From: Flavobacterium sp. W4I14 | Lineage (GTDB): Bacteria; Bacteroidota; Bacteroidia; Sphingobacteriales; Sphingobacteriaceae | Length of the DNA: 64,000 nucleotides | Assembly: GCA_030817875.1 (NCBI GenBank) | Contig: JAUSZU010000001.1 | Coordinates: 372,001-436,000 of the forward strand | Reading direction: 5' to 3' | Shown here: piece by piece, positions 9,348 through 19,500 of the stretch | Numbering within the stretch: position 1 is the stretch's first letter | Layout of the letters: every line of letters begins with the position of its first letter | Made by a program: the position numbers and the translations under genes | Notes under the pieces: generated by a model | Told to the model about the DNA's origin: nothing | The model's database searches: none | What the model saw: only the letters and a program-made list of their open reading frames with translations

Positions 9348-9403
9348 ACTCAGTTTATATATCCTTTAAAATTTATTAGTATTAATTATAGATTTTCCTT
9401 TAT

Positions 9404-10771
9404 TTAATTAATAGTTGCGTATTCATCTTGCTCAGGCTGAAGTTTGGTTACAACATCAGTTTTTTCAATCAGTTTTCTCCCGATACTGTTATAATAATAG
9501 CCCAGATCGATCATTTTTTCAAGATTGAATAAGTTTCTGCCGTCAAAAATCACCCTCTCGTTCATCAAAAGACTGATCTGATCAAAGTCGGGGTTTCGAA
9601 ATGCCGACCACTCTGTAGCAATAAGTAAGGCATCTGCCCCGTTAACAGCCTGGTAAGCATTTGCGGCATAAGCGATTTTATCTCCAAACACCACTCTGGT
9701 GTTTTCACTTCCTTCAGGATCAAAAACGCTTACTGTAGCGCCCTTAGTAAGCAACGCTTTAATAATATAAAGCGATGGTGCTTCCCTGATGTCGTCAGTT
9801 TCCGGTTTAAAAGCCAGTCCCCATAGGGCAAAATGTTTTCCGTTCACGTCATCACCATAATATTTAAGTACCTTATCAACCAGAACTGTTTTTTGGCTAT
9901 CGTTAACTTCGATTACAGATTTCAGAATTTTAAAATCATAAGCATAGTCATCTGAAGCTTTTACCAGTGCCTGCACATCTTTCGGAAAGCATGAACCTCC
10001 GTAACCAATCCCAGGAAAAAGAAAACGTTTCCCTATCCTTTCGTCAGCACCAATCCCTTTTCTTACCGAATCTACGTCTGCACCAACAAGTTCACACAGA
10101 TTGGCAATTTCGTTCATGAAAGTTATTTTTGTAGCCAGAAATGAATTGGCCGCGTATTTTGTCAGTTCTGAAGATTTTTCATCCATAAACAGGATTGGAT
10201 TCCCCTGGCGCACGTATGGTGAATATAAATCGCTCATTATCTTTTTTGCGTTTTCGCTTGTGGTTCCCAGTACCACCCGGTCTGGTTTCATAAAATCCTC
10301 AACGGCAACCCCTTCTCTCAAAAATTCCGGGTTAGAAACCACATCAACTTCGATTGGAGTATATTGCTTAAATATTGCTTTAACCTTGTCGGCAGTTCCT
10401 ACTGGTACAGTAGATTTGTTTACGATAACTTTGTAATCAGTAATCAGAACAGCTATATCTTTTGCGGCACCCAATATAAAAGACAGATCCGCTGCCCCAT
10501 CCCCATTTGGAGGAGTTGGCAGGGCCATGAATATAATCTCCGCCCCATTTATGGCAGAAGCCAGATCGGTGGTAAAAGTTAATCGGTTCTGGTTGATATT
10601 ACGGTGAAAAAGCAATTCCAGCCCTGGTTCATAGATTGGTAATATACCGCTTTGCATCTTTTCGATCTTATCGGTATTAATATCCACGCAGGTAACGTTA
10701 TTACCTGTTTCTGCCAAACAGGTGCCTGTTACCAGGCCAACATAACCAGTGCCAATTACTGCTATTTTCAT
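9404..10771 (-). CDS. ugd: UDP-glucose 6-dehydrogenase
   Basis: A 455-residue protein that oxidises UDP-glucose to UDP-glucuronate with two NAD+, supplying uronic acid for polysaccharide. Visible are the N-terminal NAD-binding motif KIAVIGTGYVGLVTG, the region VNKSTVPVGTADKV, SNPEFLREG, and the catalytic cysteine in GGSCFPKD (Cys261). The C-terminal UDP-binding domain has FKPETDDIREAPS. Length is normal for the family. It is transcribed leftward from its own shared-type promoter (10831-10877) about 60 nt upstream, and the next promoter lies just beyond its 3' end. Its presence suggests glucuronic or a derived acid in the island's polymer. Confidence 0.97.
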   Translation of the reverse strand: MKIAVIGTGYVGLVTGTCLAETGNNVTCVDINTDKIEKMQSGILPIYEPGLELLFHRNINQNRLTFTTDLASAINGAEIIFMALPTPPNGDGAADLSFILGAAKDIAVLITDYKVIVNKSTVPVGTADKVKAIFKQYTPIEVDVVSNPEFLREGVAVEDFMKPDRVVLGTTSENAKKIMSDLYSPYVRQGNPILFMDEKSSELTKYAANSFLATKITFMNEIANLCELVGADVDSVRKGIGADERIGKRFLFPGIGYGGSCFPKDVQALVKASDDYAYDFKILKSVIEVNDSQKTVLVDKVLKYYGDDVNGKHFALWGLAFKPETDDIREAPSLYIIKALLTKGATVSVFDPEGSENTRVVFGDKIAYAANAYQAVNGADALLIATEWSAFRNPDFDQISLLMNERVIFDGRNLFNLEKMIDLGYYYNSIGRKLIEKTDVVTKLQPEQDEYATIN

Positions 10772-10830
10772 ATTTCTTTTAAGGGCTTTAATTTTTTGTA
10801 ATCTATTTTTGATCTAATTTTTGACCAATG

Positions 10831-10877
10831 CGAAGGTAGACTATACTATATTTTAGGCCAATAGCCCTTTAATACCA
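10831..10877 (-). promoter_or_regulatory. Shared island promoter, copy upstream of ugd
   Basis: Minus strand: TGGTATT (10877-10871), AAAG, GGCTATT (10866-10860), 21 nt, then TACCTTCG (10838-10831). The two heptamers are an 11-bp direct repeat, about one helical turn. The -7 element matches TAnnTTTG with one change. The leader to the ugd ATG is about 55 nt. This copy and the one at 24655-24701 are nearly identical over the box. Confidence 0.65.
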
Positions 10878-10946
10878 TTGTAATTCATTAGGCTCCATGG
10901 CAATTATATTGGTCAACTAATTGATTCGCATATGCTTCAGAACACC

Positions 10947-11801
10947 CTAAATTGATGTTTTAATCAATCCCTTCAACTTGCAGATCGTGCCAGCGGCCAG
11001 GGCAAAGCCATAATTGATGATAGCCCCCGTGCGGCTTTTCTGTGTCTTGATATTATACATATCCTTGCGCCAAGCACCATAATTTGTGCTGTTCAGCTGA
11101 TCGAAAATCAGCGAAATATTCTGCCCGGGAGCTACAGTTGTATGCCAGACGCCGTTTGGGACGAAAATTGTTTCCCCCGGTTGCAGCGTAACTTCCACCG
11201 ATCTGGCCTGTTGATAAAGCGGGTACTTTTGCAGATCCGGATCTAGAATATTTACAGGTGAAAGAAAATTGGCGTAACCTTGTTTGCCTGCATATAAAAA
11301 TTCATCCTGCTCACCGGGAAAAAGGATGAATTTTTTTTCGCCATATAGCTGAGTAATCCAGGCGTTGGTATGATAAAAATCTTTATGTAGCGAATATTGG
11401 TTGCCCTGGCCACCAAAAAACAGATTGATGTTTTTGCCGAATCTGCCGTAGGGGAATATCTTGGAATCAAACCAGTTTGGTGTTGCATAATTTATGTGGA
11501 TGGGATCAATGTACGCCATAAACCCTGGAATATCGTAAGGGAGTTCAAAAGTAATCGGGTAAGGTGCAGGGTTTTTCGGGGTGCTCTTAAGGGTGAGTTC
11601 CAAAATTTCGTTGATCGTATACATTTTCCCCTCAAATTCTTTTTCATAATTACCAAAGTGTGTACTAAAAAAATCAGGTCCGAATGTATGCTGGCCCCAG
11701 ACTTTGGAAGCATTTTTAAAAACCACAGGAGTTTTTTTGTTTACATATTCTGCTATAAATTCTTCGTGGGAGATGTGATCTACTTTGTTTACGGTCTGCA
11801 T
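10947..11801 (-). CDS. Cupin-8/JmjC-type Fe(II)/2-oxoglutarate oxygenase
   Basis: A 284-residue protein of the cupin-like-8/JmjC fold. The metal triad is visible as H139-x-D141 (SLHKDFYH) and H220 (GVWHTTV), with LQPGETIFVPNGVWH forming the second cupin motif. Such enzymes hydroxylate amino-acid side chains or small molecules using Fe(II), O2 and 2-oxoglutarate. It is the last gene of the NRPS/PKS operon, 13 bases after the phosphopantetheinyl transferase gene, so tailoring of the peptide product or of an aminoacyl intermediate is likely (inference). The substrate cannot be read. Confidence 0.8.
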   Translation of the reverse strand: MQTVNKVDHISHEEFIAEYVNKKTPVVFKNASKVWGQHTFGPDFFSTHFGNYEKEFEGKMYTINEILELTLKSTPKNPAPYPITFELPYDIPGFMAYIDPIHINYATPNWFDSKIFPYGRFGKNINLFFGGQGNQYSLHKDFYHTNAWITQLYGEKKFILFPGEQDEFLYAGKQGYANFLSPVNILDPDLQKYPLYQQARSVEVTLQPGETIFVPNGVWHTTVAPGQNISLIFDQLNSTNYGAWRKDMYNIKTQKSRTGAIINYGFALAAGTICKLKGLIKTSI

Positions 11802-11814
11802 AGCTTGCTTGTTT

Positions 11815-12519
11815 TTAATTTAAATTCCAAAAAACGGTTTCCAGATCTTCAGTTGTAGCGAGGGTAAAAATATAATCGGGAGCGATCCGAATGGTTAACA
11901 AACGGTAGAGTTTGTAAGATCTGGTTAACCTGTTTTTCAGACAGTTGATTTCTAAAAGATTATCTATGAGTCCTTCCCCTGTGGCTTTTAATAGTGCTTC
12001 TTTTCTGGTCCATAAGGCAAAAAAAGATTCTTTCTGATCTTTCGATGATGCTATAAATTCTTTCTCGGCTGTATCAAAGCAGTAGGGGATTAGCTGGGCC
12101 ACATCTACAGGATGGTCTATCTGTTCAACATCTATCCCGATCGGATTTTCGCTCACCGCTATCATAATGTAATGGCCACTATGACTGATGTTGAATTCGA
12201 TACCAGCGGTAGATGGCTTTTTGTTTGCCGTTTGGTTAAAAATTACCGATTGCGGCATGGTGCCGGTATATTCGGAAATTATTTTTCTTATGGCAAGCCT
12301 TGTAGCAATAAAACGCCGGGTATCATGTTCTTTCAAGAAAAATCCGGATCTTTTTATCTCCTCGGGGGAAAGTATTTCATGAATCTGAGTGCAGAATTTT
12401 TTATAATAAAGCTCGAAATCGATTTTGAAAATATTGTTTTTTTTTCGGTCAATGTCTTCGGGATCATCAAGGTTTTGCCAGGCCGCATTTATAATAGCCG
12501 GCAGTTTGTTAAAATGCAT
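11815..12519 (-). CDS. Sfp-type 4'-phosphopantetheinyl transferase
   Basis: This enzyme transfers phosphopantetheine from CoA to the carrier-protein serines of the adjacent megasynthases. The family motifs IGIDVEQI (Mg-binding acidic residues) and FFALWTRKEALLKATGEG are clear. The best start is the ATG at 12519 (234 residues): it overlaps the 3' end of the NRPS gene by 11 bases and removes an unlikely 44-residue extension that would be read across the NRPS C-terminus. A dedicated copy in the operon suggests the locus is self-sufficient for carrier activation. Confidence 0.92.
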   Translation of the reverse strand: MHFNKLPAIINAAWQNLDDPEDIDRKKNNIFKIDFELYYKKFCTQIHEILSPEEIKRSGFFLKEHDTRRFIATRLAIRKIISEYTGTMPQSVIFNQTANKKPSTAGIEFNISHSGHYIMIAVSENPIGIDVEQIDHPVDVAQLIPYCFDTAEKEFIASSKDQKESFFALWTRKEALLKATGEGLIDNLLEINCLKNRLTRSYKLYRLLTIRIAPDYIFTLATTEDLETVFWNLN

Positions 12520-15500
12520 GTTGATGCTTGTTGAGGTTTGTTTGTAAAATATTGGCAAATACCTCGTTGTGGGGTGCGGATATAAAAGTTTTATGATCGC
12601 CAGGGATTTCGCAAACCTCAACTCCTTGCAGGGCAAAGCGGTCCCATCCAAGATAAGTCAGGTCATCGAGAAAATATAACCGTTCACTCACTCTAAATAA
12701 AGTTACTTTTAAATCGCTTGGCTGCAGGCAGTATTTCTCCAGTGCCAGATCGTATAGATTGTACAACTCTTTTTCACGATCTGTGAACAATCCCCAGTCA
12801 CTGTCTTGCTGATTTTCAAAGTTTTTAAACAGCCGTTTTTTTGTAGCATTAAGTTGGTATTTGATTGTATTTACCGGCGTTTTTTTAAATGAGTGCGCTA
12901 TAAAAGGGATTTTTTTAAACTGTCTTTTTACAAAGTAGCCAAAATTACTGTTTAATTGCCCACTTGGTCCATTGTTGCCCGTATCAGTATCAATTACACC
13001 TAAAAGGTTAATTGTTTTTCCCATGGCTCTTAGTTGCTTGGCCATTTCGAAGGCGATAAAGCCTCCCAACGAATAACCAACAATGTTGTATGGCCCGTCT
13101 TGATTGATTTCGAGAATTTCGTCTAAGTATCTTTTTGCAATGCCCTCAAGGCTATCCGGGAGATCTTCATAACGGTCTAAACCAATTGCTTGTACCCCAT
13201 AAATTGGCTGGTCGTCATCCAGGGTCGGAATAATTGATTTAAATAATAATACATTAAGTCCGCTACCATGGATCAGATAAACTGGCGCTTTTGAACCTCC
13301 GGTTCTGATGGGGATAATCGTTTTTGACCGCTCATTATCTGTAGTGATAAATTGGGTGGCAAGTTTTTCTATGGTAGGATGGGTAAGGAGCATGTTCAGC
13401 GGCAGGCGAATGCCTGTTTTCTTTTCCAGTGCTACCATTAACCTTACCGCCATCAGCGAATTACCGCCCATTTCGAAAAAATCATCTTCTATTCCCAGCG
13501 TTTCTATGCCCAGGGCTTCTTTCCAAAGGTTTAGGAGCAGCTGCTCGGTTTCGCTTAATACTTTAATGATTTCCTTGTTTACAGCATAGTGTTCTATTTC
13601 GGGTTTAGGCAATAAATCCCGGTCTACCTTTCCACTTGCGGTAAGGGGAAAAACACGCATCGCAACAAAAAAATCCGGTACCATATAATCTGGCAGCAGT
13701 GCTTTAAGTTTATTCTTTAATAATTTGCTATAATTTCTATTTAACAGCAGTTGAGTTTCTCTATTATCGCCCGTTTCTATCGGGAGGATGATTTCTTTAT
13801 TGGCTAGTTGTGTTTCACAAATCGTAATATAAGCCACCAGGCAGTCGTCGGCCCCGGTATCATTGCGCCGAATGATTAATGAATCGCTTATTTCTGCCTG
13901 AGCATTTAATATGCTCTCAATTTCACCCGATTCTACCCGATGCCCCCGTACCTTAATTTGATGATCTATTCTTCCCAGGCACTGCACTTCTCCATTGTTG
14001 AGCATAATTCCAAGATCGCCCGTTTTATAAAGAATAATATTGGAGCCATCATTTGCGAATATAAATTTCTCGCTCATGAGCGAATTATTGTTTACATAGC
14101 CTAAACCCACACCTTCTCCACCGATACAGATTTCTCCTACGGTTCCCATTTGCACAGGCCGCCCTGCGGCATCGTTAATGTAAATTACCGTATTATGAAG
14201 GGGCTTGCCAATCGTGATCAACTCATCGCTAACTGATATTTGTTTACCTATTGAATATATGGTGGTTTCGGTTGGGCCGTACATATTCCATAAACTAGCT
14301 CCTGTGGCCATAATCGATTTAGATAGATTAAGCTCCAGCTGCTCGCCACCTGCAAAAACCTTTAGCTTATTTGCTTCGAGACCTGAGTTTAAGATCATCT
14401 TCAGGGTGGATGGCGTGCCCTGAATAATCGAAATTTTCTGGGTGGAAATGATATTGTTTATTAACCTTCCATCTTTGCATGCGGCATCATTTGCGATTAC
14501 TGTTTCTGCACCGGCAATAAGCGGTAAAAGGAGTTCGAGTGCAGCAATATCAAAAGAAATGGTTGTTGTGGCCAGTAGTCTGTCGTTACAGTTTATGCCT
14601 GGCATTTCCTTTGTACTCAGTAAAACATTTGCCAGGTTTCCGTGACTAATTTTAACCCCTTTTGGTCGCCCGGTTGAACCCGAAGTATACAGTAAATAAG
14701 CTGTATCACTTAAGCTGATAGGAGGAGCTTGCCACTTGTAGGGATGTGCATCCAGTGAGGCAAAAATTTCTTCAGGATTTAGTATTTCCAGTTTTACGGG
14801 AACGTGGGCCAGCAAATTAGAAAATAAAAATGTTGCACCTGAATCGGTGAGCATGTAATTTATCCGATCACTGGGCAATGTAGGGTCAATCGGGAGGTAT
14901 GCTGCACCAGTTTTTAAAATGGCAATTATTCCGGCGAGCATCTCTATCGAACGGCTGATTGAGATGGCTACAATATGGCCTTTTTTTATTCCTTTACTTT
15001 GTAAAATGGAAGCCAACGCATCAGATTTATTATTGAGAGATAAAAAGGTAAGCGCATGCTGCTCAAAGCTCACTGCCCGGCGGTTTTGAAATTGCGATAC
15101 CGTGCTGGCAAAAAGCTCAACGAAAGATTGATTATTCAGCAAGGTTTCACCGTTTGCAACGGATTTAAGCTTTCCGTCCATTATTGCATCATATATGGAA
15201 ATTGATGGCGTTTTGATCATACTGTTGACCAAAAGGGCATAATCCTGCATCATGACCTCAATACTTGCTTGCGAAAAAAGTTGCGCATTATAATTCCACT
15301 CCAGGATGAGGCCATCTGGTGAATCGGTGGCATTAACAAAAAGTTCGAAAGTTTCGCAACACCTTACATTGGAGCTGATCTGGTGCGTAAGTCCATCAAA
15401 TCTCACATCGCTGTCCATACCCATATCAATGTTAAATACAACAGGTACCAGCGGCACTCTTGAATGGTCTCTTTTGGTTTTAAGCTTCTCTAAAAGTTCA

Positions 15501-16561
15501 CCGAAACTGTACTGCTGGTGTTCGTACACATTCATCAGGTATTCCCTGCGCTCTTTGAGGTAATCATTTAAGGGCATTTCAGCATCAATAGAACTTTTTA
15601 CCGGTAATATATTAACGCAATGACCTACCAGATTGTAAAATTCACTTACCGCCTGCTCTGCCGACGGAAGACCTATAATCAGATCTGCCTGGCCGGTTTT
15701 TTTGAAAATAAGGATTTCAAACAATGATAACATGGTGGTTACCAGGCTGCATCCGATTTTTGCACCCTGGCTTCTTAGGTCTTTAATTAAAGTGCCGTTC
15801 AGCTGCTGATCGATTCTATTTGATTGATAACTGCGTTGAATACCCCTGGGAAAATCTGTGGCGAGGGTTACCATCGGTAAATCATCAGCACATTCCTTTA
15901 ACCAGAACTCTTCTGTATTTTGAAAATCCGGGCTTTTACGGTATACTTCCTTTACAACTGCGAAATCGCTGATATGGAAAGGTTCCGGAAGGGAAGGAGC
16001 AGATCCATTAGCGTATGCACTATATAGTTTGCTAAGTTCTTCGAGGATAATGCCAAATGACCATCCATCGCAAATGATATGGTGAAAAATGAGGGTAATC
16101 TGATGTTGTTCTATTTCATTGCGATGTACAAATGCCCTGAAAAGTGGCCCCTCGTTTAAATCGAAAGGTATAGACATTTGCGCTTTTAAAAAAGTGCTGA
16201 ATTCAAATTCTTTACCTTTTTGCGGTAAACCAGAAAGGTTTTGCAAAGCAATTTCAAAAGGCATCTCATTGTAAATGATGAGTTTTTCTCCATCTCCACT
16301 TACCACGCTTCGCAGGGCCTCATGCCTATTTATCACCTGGGCAAAGGCGTCTTTAAAGTATTCAATTTCAAAATTACCCCTCAGGTTGATCGTAACCGAT
16401 TCATTATAGGCTAAATTAGCCTCGTCTCCACCCAATAAGCAGGAGATAAAAATTTCCTGTTGTGCTTTGTTTATAGAGATTACTTTGTCAATTGCCCGCT
16501 CATCTTCAAAGGGATTAAAATCAACTGTTAACGGCTCACTTTGTAATGCTAAAGGTATCAT
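12509..16561 (-). CDS. Nonribosomal peptide synthetase, C-A-T-TE
   Basis: A 1350-residue terminal module. Condensation domain (about 25-455) with HHIICDG at 160-166. Adenylation domain (about 480-985) with LLYTSGSTGRPKG (623-635), FDIAALE (Asp671, which anchors the alpha-amino group), NMYGPTE, YKTGD and SGKVDRD. Carrier domain with MGGNS (Ser1035). Thioesterase (about 1090-1345) with GYSLGG (Ser1164) and GDH (His1323). By hand alignment the adenylation code reads roughly D-I-L-Q-V-A-M-I-Y-K, closest at the start to the glycine code, so glycine or another small residue is a weak prediction. It starts 10 bases after the PKS/NRPS gene and should accept its product, add one amino acid and release the chain. 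Confidence 0.95.
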   Translation of the reverse strand: MIPLALQSEPLTVDFNPFEDERAIDKVISINKAQQEIFISCLLGGDEANLAYNESVTINLRGNFEIEYFKDAFAQVINRHEALRSVVSGDGEKLIIYNEMPFEIALQNLSGLPQKGKEFEFSTFLKAQMSIPFDLNEGPLFRAFVHRNEIEQHQITLIFHHIICDGWSFGIILEELSKLYSAYANGSAPSLPEPFHISDFAVVKEVYRKSPDFQNTEEFWLKECADDLPMVTLATDFPRGIQRSYQSNRIDQQLNGTLIKDLRSQGAKIGCSLVTTMLSLFEILIFKKTGQADLIIGLPSAEQAVSEFYNLVGHCVNILPVKSSIDAEMPLNDYLKERREYLMNVYEHQQYSFGELLEKLKTKRDHSRVPLVPVVFNIDMGMDSDVRFDGLTHQISSNVRCCETFELFVNATDSPDGLILEWNYNAQLFSQASIEVMMQDYALLVNSMIKTPSISIYDAIMDGKLKSVANGETLLNNQSFVELFASTVSQFQNRRAVSFEQHALTFLSLNNKSDALASILQSKGIKKGHIVAISISRSIEMLAGIIAILKTGAAYLPIDPTLPSDRINYMLTDSGATFLFSNLLAHVPVKLEILNPEEIFASLDAHPYKWQAPPISLSDTAYLLYTSGSTGRPKGVKISHGNLANVLLSTKEMPGINCNDRLLATTTISFDIAALELLLPLIAGAETVIANDAACKDGRLINNIISTQKISIIQGTPSTLKMILNSGLEANKLKVFAGGEQLELNLSKSIMATGASLWNMYGPTETTIYSIGKQISVSDELITIGKPLHNTVIYINDAAGRPVQMGTVGEICIGGEGVGLGYVNNNSLMSEKFIFANDGSNIILYKTGDLGIMLNNGEVQCLGRIDHQIKVRGHRVESGEIESILNAQAEISDSLIIRRNDTGADDCLVAYITICETQLANKEIILPIETGDNRETQLLLNRNYSKLLKNKLKALLPDYMVPDFFVAMRVFPLTASGKVDRDLLPKPEIEHYAVNKEIIKVLSETEQLLLNLWKEALGIETLGIEDDFFEMGGNSLMAVRLMVALEKKTGIRLPLNMLLTHPTIEKLATQFITTDNERSKTIIPIRTGGSKAPVYLIHGSGLNVLLFKSIIPTLDDDQPIYGVQAIGLDRYEDLPDSLEGIAKRYLDEILEINQDGPYNIVGYSLGGFIAFEMAKQLRAMGKTINLLGVIDTDTGNNGPSGQLNSNFGYFVKRQFKKIPFIAHSFKKTPVNTIKYQLNATKKRLFKNFENQQDSDWGLFTDREKELYNLYDLALEKYCLQPSDLKVTLFRVSERLYFLDDLTYLGWDRFALQGVEVCEIPGDHKTFISAPHNEVFANILQTNLNKHQHAF

Positions 16562-16571
16562 CTGAACTAAC

Positions 16572-19500
16572 TTATAATTGAATCTGTAAGAATTTCTTAT
16601 CGTTTTGCGGATCTTCTAAAAACCAGGCAGGGTTACCGAAGCAGTCTTTTCCTAGCCTCGCTCCGGCAATTGGAGGCGTATTATTGTCAATTACAACGGC
16701 AGTATTCTGATGTATTGCTCGCTCCGTTTCGAGATTGCGGTAATCAGGAAAAAAGCCAGCTCCGATAAGTGCATCAATGGATGAGGTAAAAGCGCTAATG
16801 ATTTTACTAATGTCATCATAAGTTGTAGCCTCCGTCATAAAACAGGGGAAGCCATCCAGAATATGGATTCCCTTTTCTCTCATAAGTACAAAAAGCAGTT
16901 CGCTGTAGGGTATGTCCTGTTCGAACTTTATTTTCCATAGCGAACCATAGTTAACGATCTTGATTGGTAGCTGTCTTGCCGAAATTTCCTTATCTAATGC
17001 CTGAGCAATAAAATTTCCCTTTTCATTTAATCTCTGTTGCAACGCAGGTCCTTGTTCTTTTATATATAGAAGCGATGCTTTGGCTGCGGCAAGTGCCAGG
17101 GGATGGCGTACAAAGGTTCCGGCAAAATAGGTAATTCCTACTTCAGGTATCGAACTATCACCATAATTCCATAAGCCGCCATCAAGCGCATCCATAAATT
17201 TTCTTTCACCAGCAATTACGCCTATGGGAATCCCTGCACCAACTACTTTTCCGTAAGCTGCCAGATCTGCTTTTATGCCAAATTGGGCCTGTGCGCCTCC
17301 TGGGTGCATTCTGAATCCTGTTATTACTTCATCAAATATTAGTGCAATGGAATGATCAAGGGTGATTTTGCGAAGTTCAGTTAAAAACGCAACCGGTACA
17401 AAATCCGGCCGTCTGCTTTGAACAGGTTCTACCAACACTCCGGCAATTTCATTCGCTCTTTGCTTAATTATTGCAAGCGTTTCATCTGTTCCATAATCAA
17501 GGATGAGAATGTTTTCTACGGCCTCGGGCATAATGCCTGCTGCTGCCGGAAAAGATTTTAATTTTTTTGTTCCCCTTACCAATACTTCGTCAAAAATACC
17601 GTGGTAAGAACCTGAAAATGCAACAATTGTTGAACGGGCAGTAACGGTTCTGGCTAATCGGATACAGCCCATCACAGCTTCAGAACCTGTGCTGCATAGG
17701 CCTGTTCGGTCAAATCCGGTAAATTCACAAATCAGTTTACTCACCTCTGCAGCCAATTCATGTTGCGGGCCCACCTCAAAACCTTTTTCAATCTGGTTAT
17801 GGAGTGCTTCTTTAATAAATTGCGGTTGATAGCCCAGCATATTGGATCCAAATCCATTCAGAGCATCAATGTATTCATTATCATCCAGGTCCCAAAGCCT
17901 GCTACCTTCAGATTTTTTTACAACTACAGGATAAATCAGATCCTTGAGGGCTGGCTTAAAGCCATTTACAACCCTTGGGTCGGCCATGTAAGGTCTGCTT
18001 TCAACAGTATAGTTTTTACTTTTCGATGTTCTTGAATTGTAGCGTTGAGTCAGTTCGGCCAAGAAAAGACGTTGTTTTCCATCAAGTTCTGTTTTGGTAA
18101 ATTCGATTTTTGGTGTGGCACCAAATGGCTTGCTTATTTCTTTTTGTTCTTCCTTTGATAATTCACCCAATGCGGTATTTATTGACTTGTTGACCTGCTG
18201 AGGTACTTCGGCATGGATAATTGGGCTAATGTGTTGCGCAGGCTGCGGAAGGTTGGTTAACAGCTGGATCTGTTTGGCAATCAGCTCAAGCTGGGCAGAA
18301 AGCAGCGATAAAGCGGTATGATCCTGATCTTGAGGTTGAATGTTTTGAACTGGAAAGTTGTGCTGCGGTTCTGCTAAAGGCTGGTCTGGCGCAATAAATT
18401 TACTTATATAACCTGTTAACGTTTGTATAGAGGAGCATTCTTCATTTAACTGTCTGAAAGTGATGGGCACATTAAACTCTTTTTTGAGCGAACTGGCTAC
18501 CTGGGTAAGCAATAGTGAATCGAAACCGATTTCCAGAAAGTTTTTACTGATATCTACTCCTTCAAACTCTATCCCTGAAGAATTTTCCAGTACAGTTTTT
18601 ACTTTTGTAAAAAGCATCTTTGTTTGCATCTCTTGCTGATCGGTATCCATAGTTATATCGTTGAATTTAGTTTTTCCCTGGTGAGGCAGATTGTTCTGGG
18701 CTGGCTCTACCCAGTATTTTTTCCGGTCGAAGCAATACGATGGAAGTTCGAGAAACTTCCGCTGTTGATTTTTATAGTATTCCTCCCAGTTTATTTCATG
18801 CCCTTCCAGAAATAGCCTGCCCAGGGAATGAATAAGCTGCCTGGTGTCTGCATCTCCTTGTTTCACGCCTGGAATCACTGCGCTTGCAACGGGCTGCTCC
18901 ATTACTATCTGTTTGGTAAAAATGCTTAGGGTATCACCAGGGCCAACCTCCAGAAATATTGGATCGTAAGTGGCGGCAATATGTGTTATAGCAGTTTCAA
19001 ATTTTACCGTTTTTCTCAAATGATCTGTCCAGTAGTCTATATTAAGTGCGTCCTTATCCTCAAGCAAACTACCTGTTACTGTTGACATTACAGGCGTTTT
19101 TGGACCAGAAAGACTGATCGTAGCTACTAGCTTGCGGAATGCAGGTATTACCGGATCCATCATGGATGAGTGAAATGCATGTTTCGATGAAAGAAATTTA
19201 CCCGGAATACCGAGCCCTTCAAGTTTGGTCTGAAAGCTGGAAAGCGATTCAACCGGACCGGCGATAACATATAAGTTTTTGGTATTTTCTGCTGCAATAG
19301 AAAGATCTGCTGGTAAAATACTAAGGAGATCCAGATTTTTAACCCTGATGGATAACATTCCGCCTGCGGGCAATTCGCTTATCATTTTTCCCCTAAGTGC
19401 AACCAGTTTAAGTGCATCAGCCAGCGAAAAAATTCCTGCTAAATGCGCGGCTACATATTCGCCAACACTGTGGCCACAAAGCAAAGCCGGATTACATCCA

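Noticed and set aside
12520..12651. Longer N-terminus for the phosphopantetheinyl transferase
   Set aside because: The extra 44 residues come from a second frame inside the NRPS thioesterase end; the ATG at 12519 gives the normal family start.
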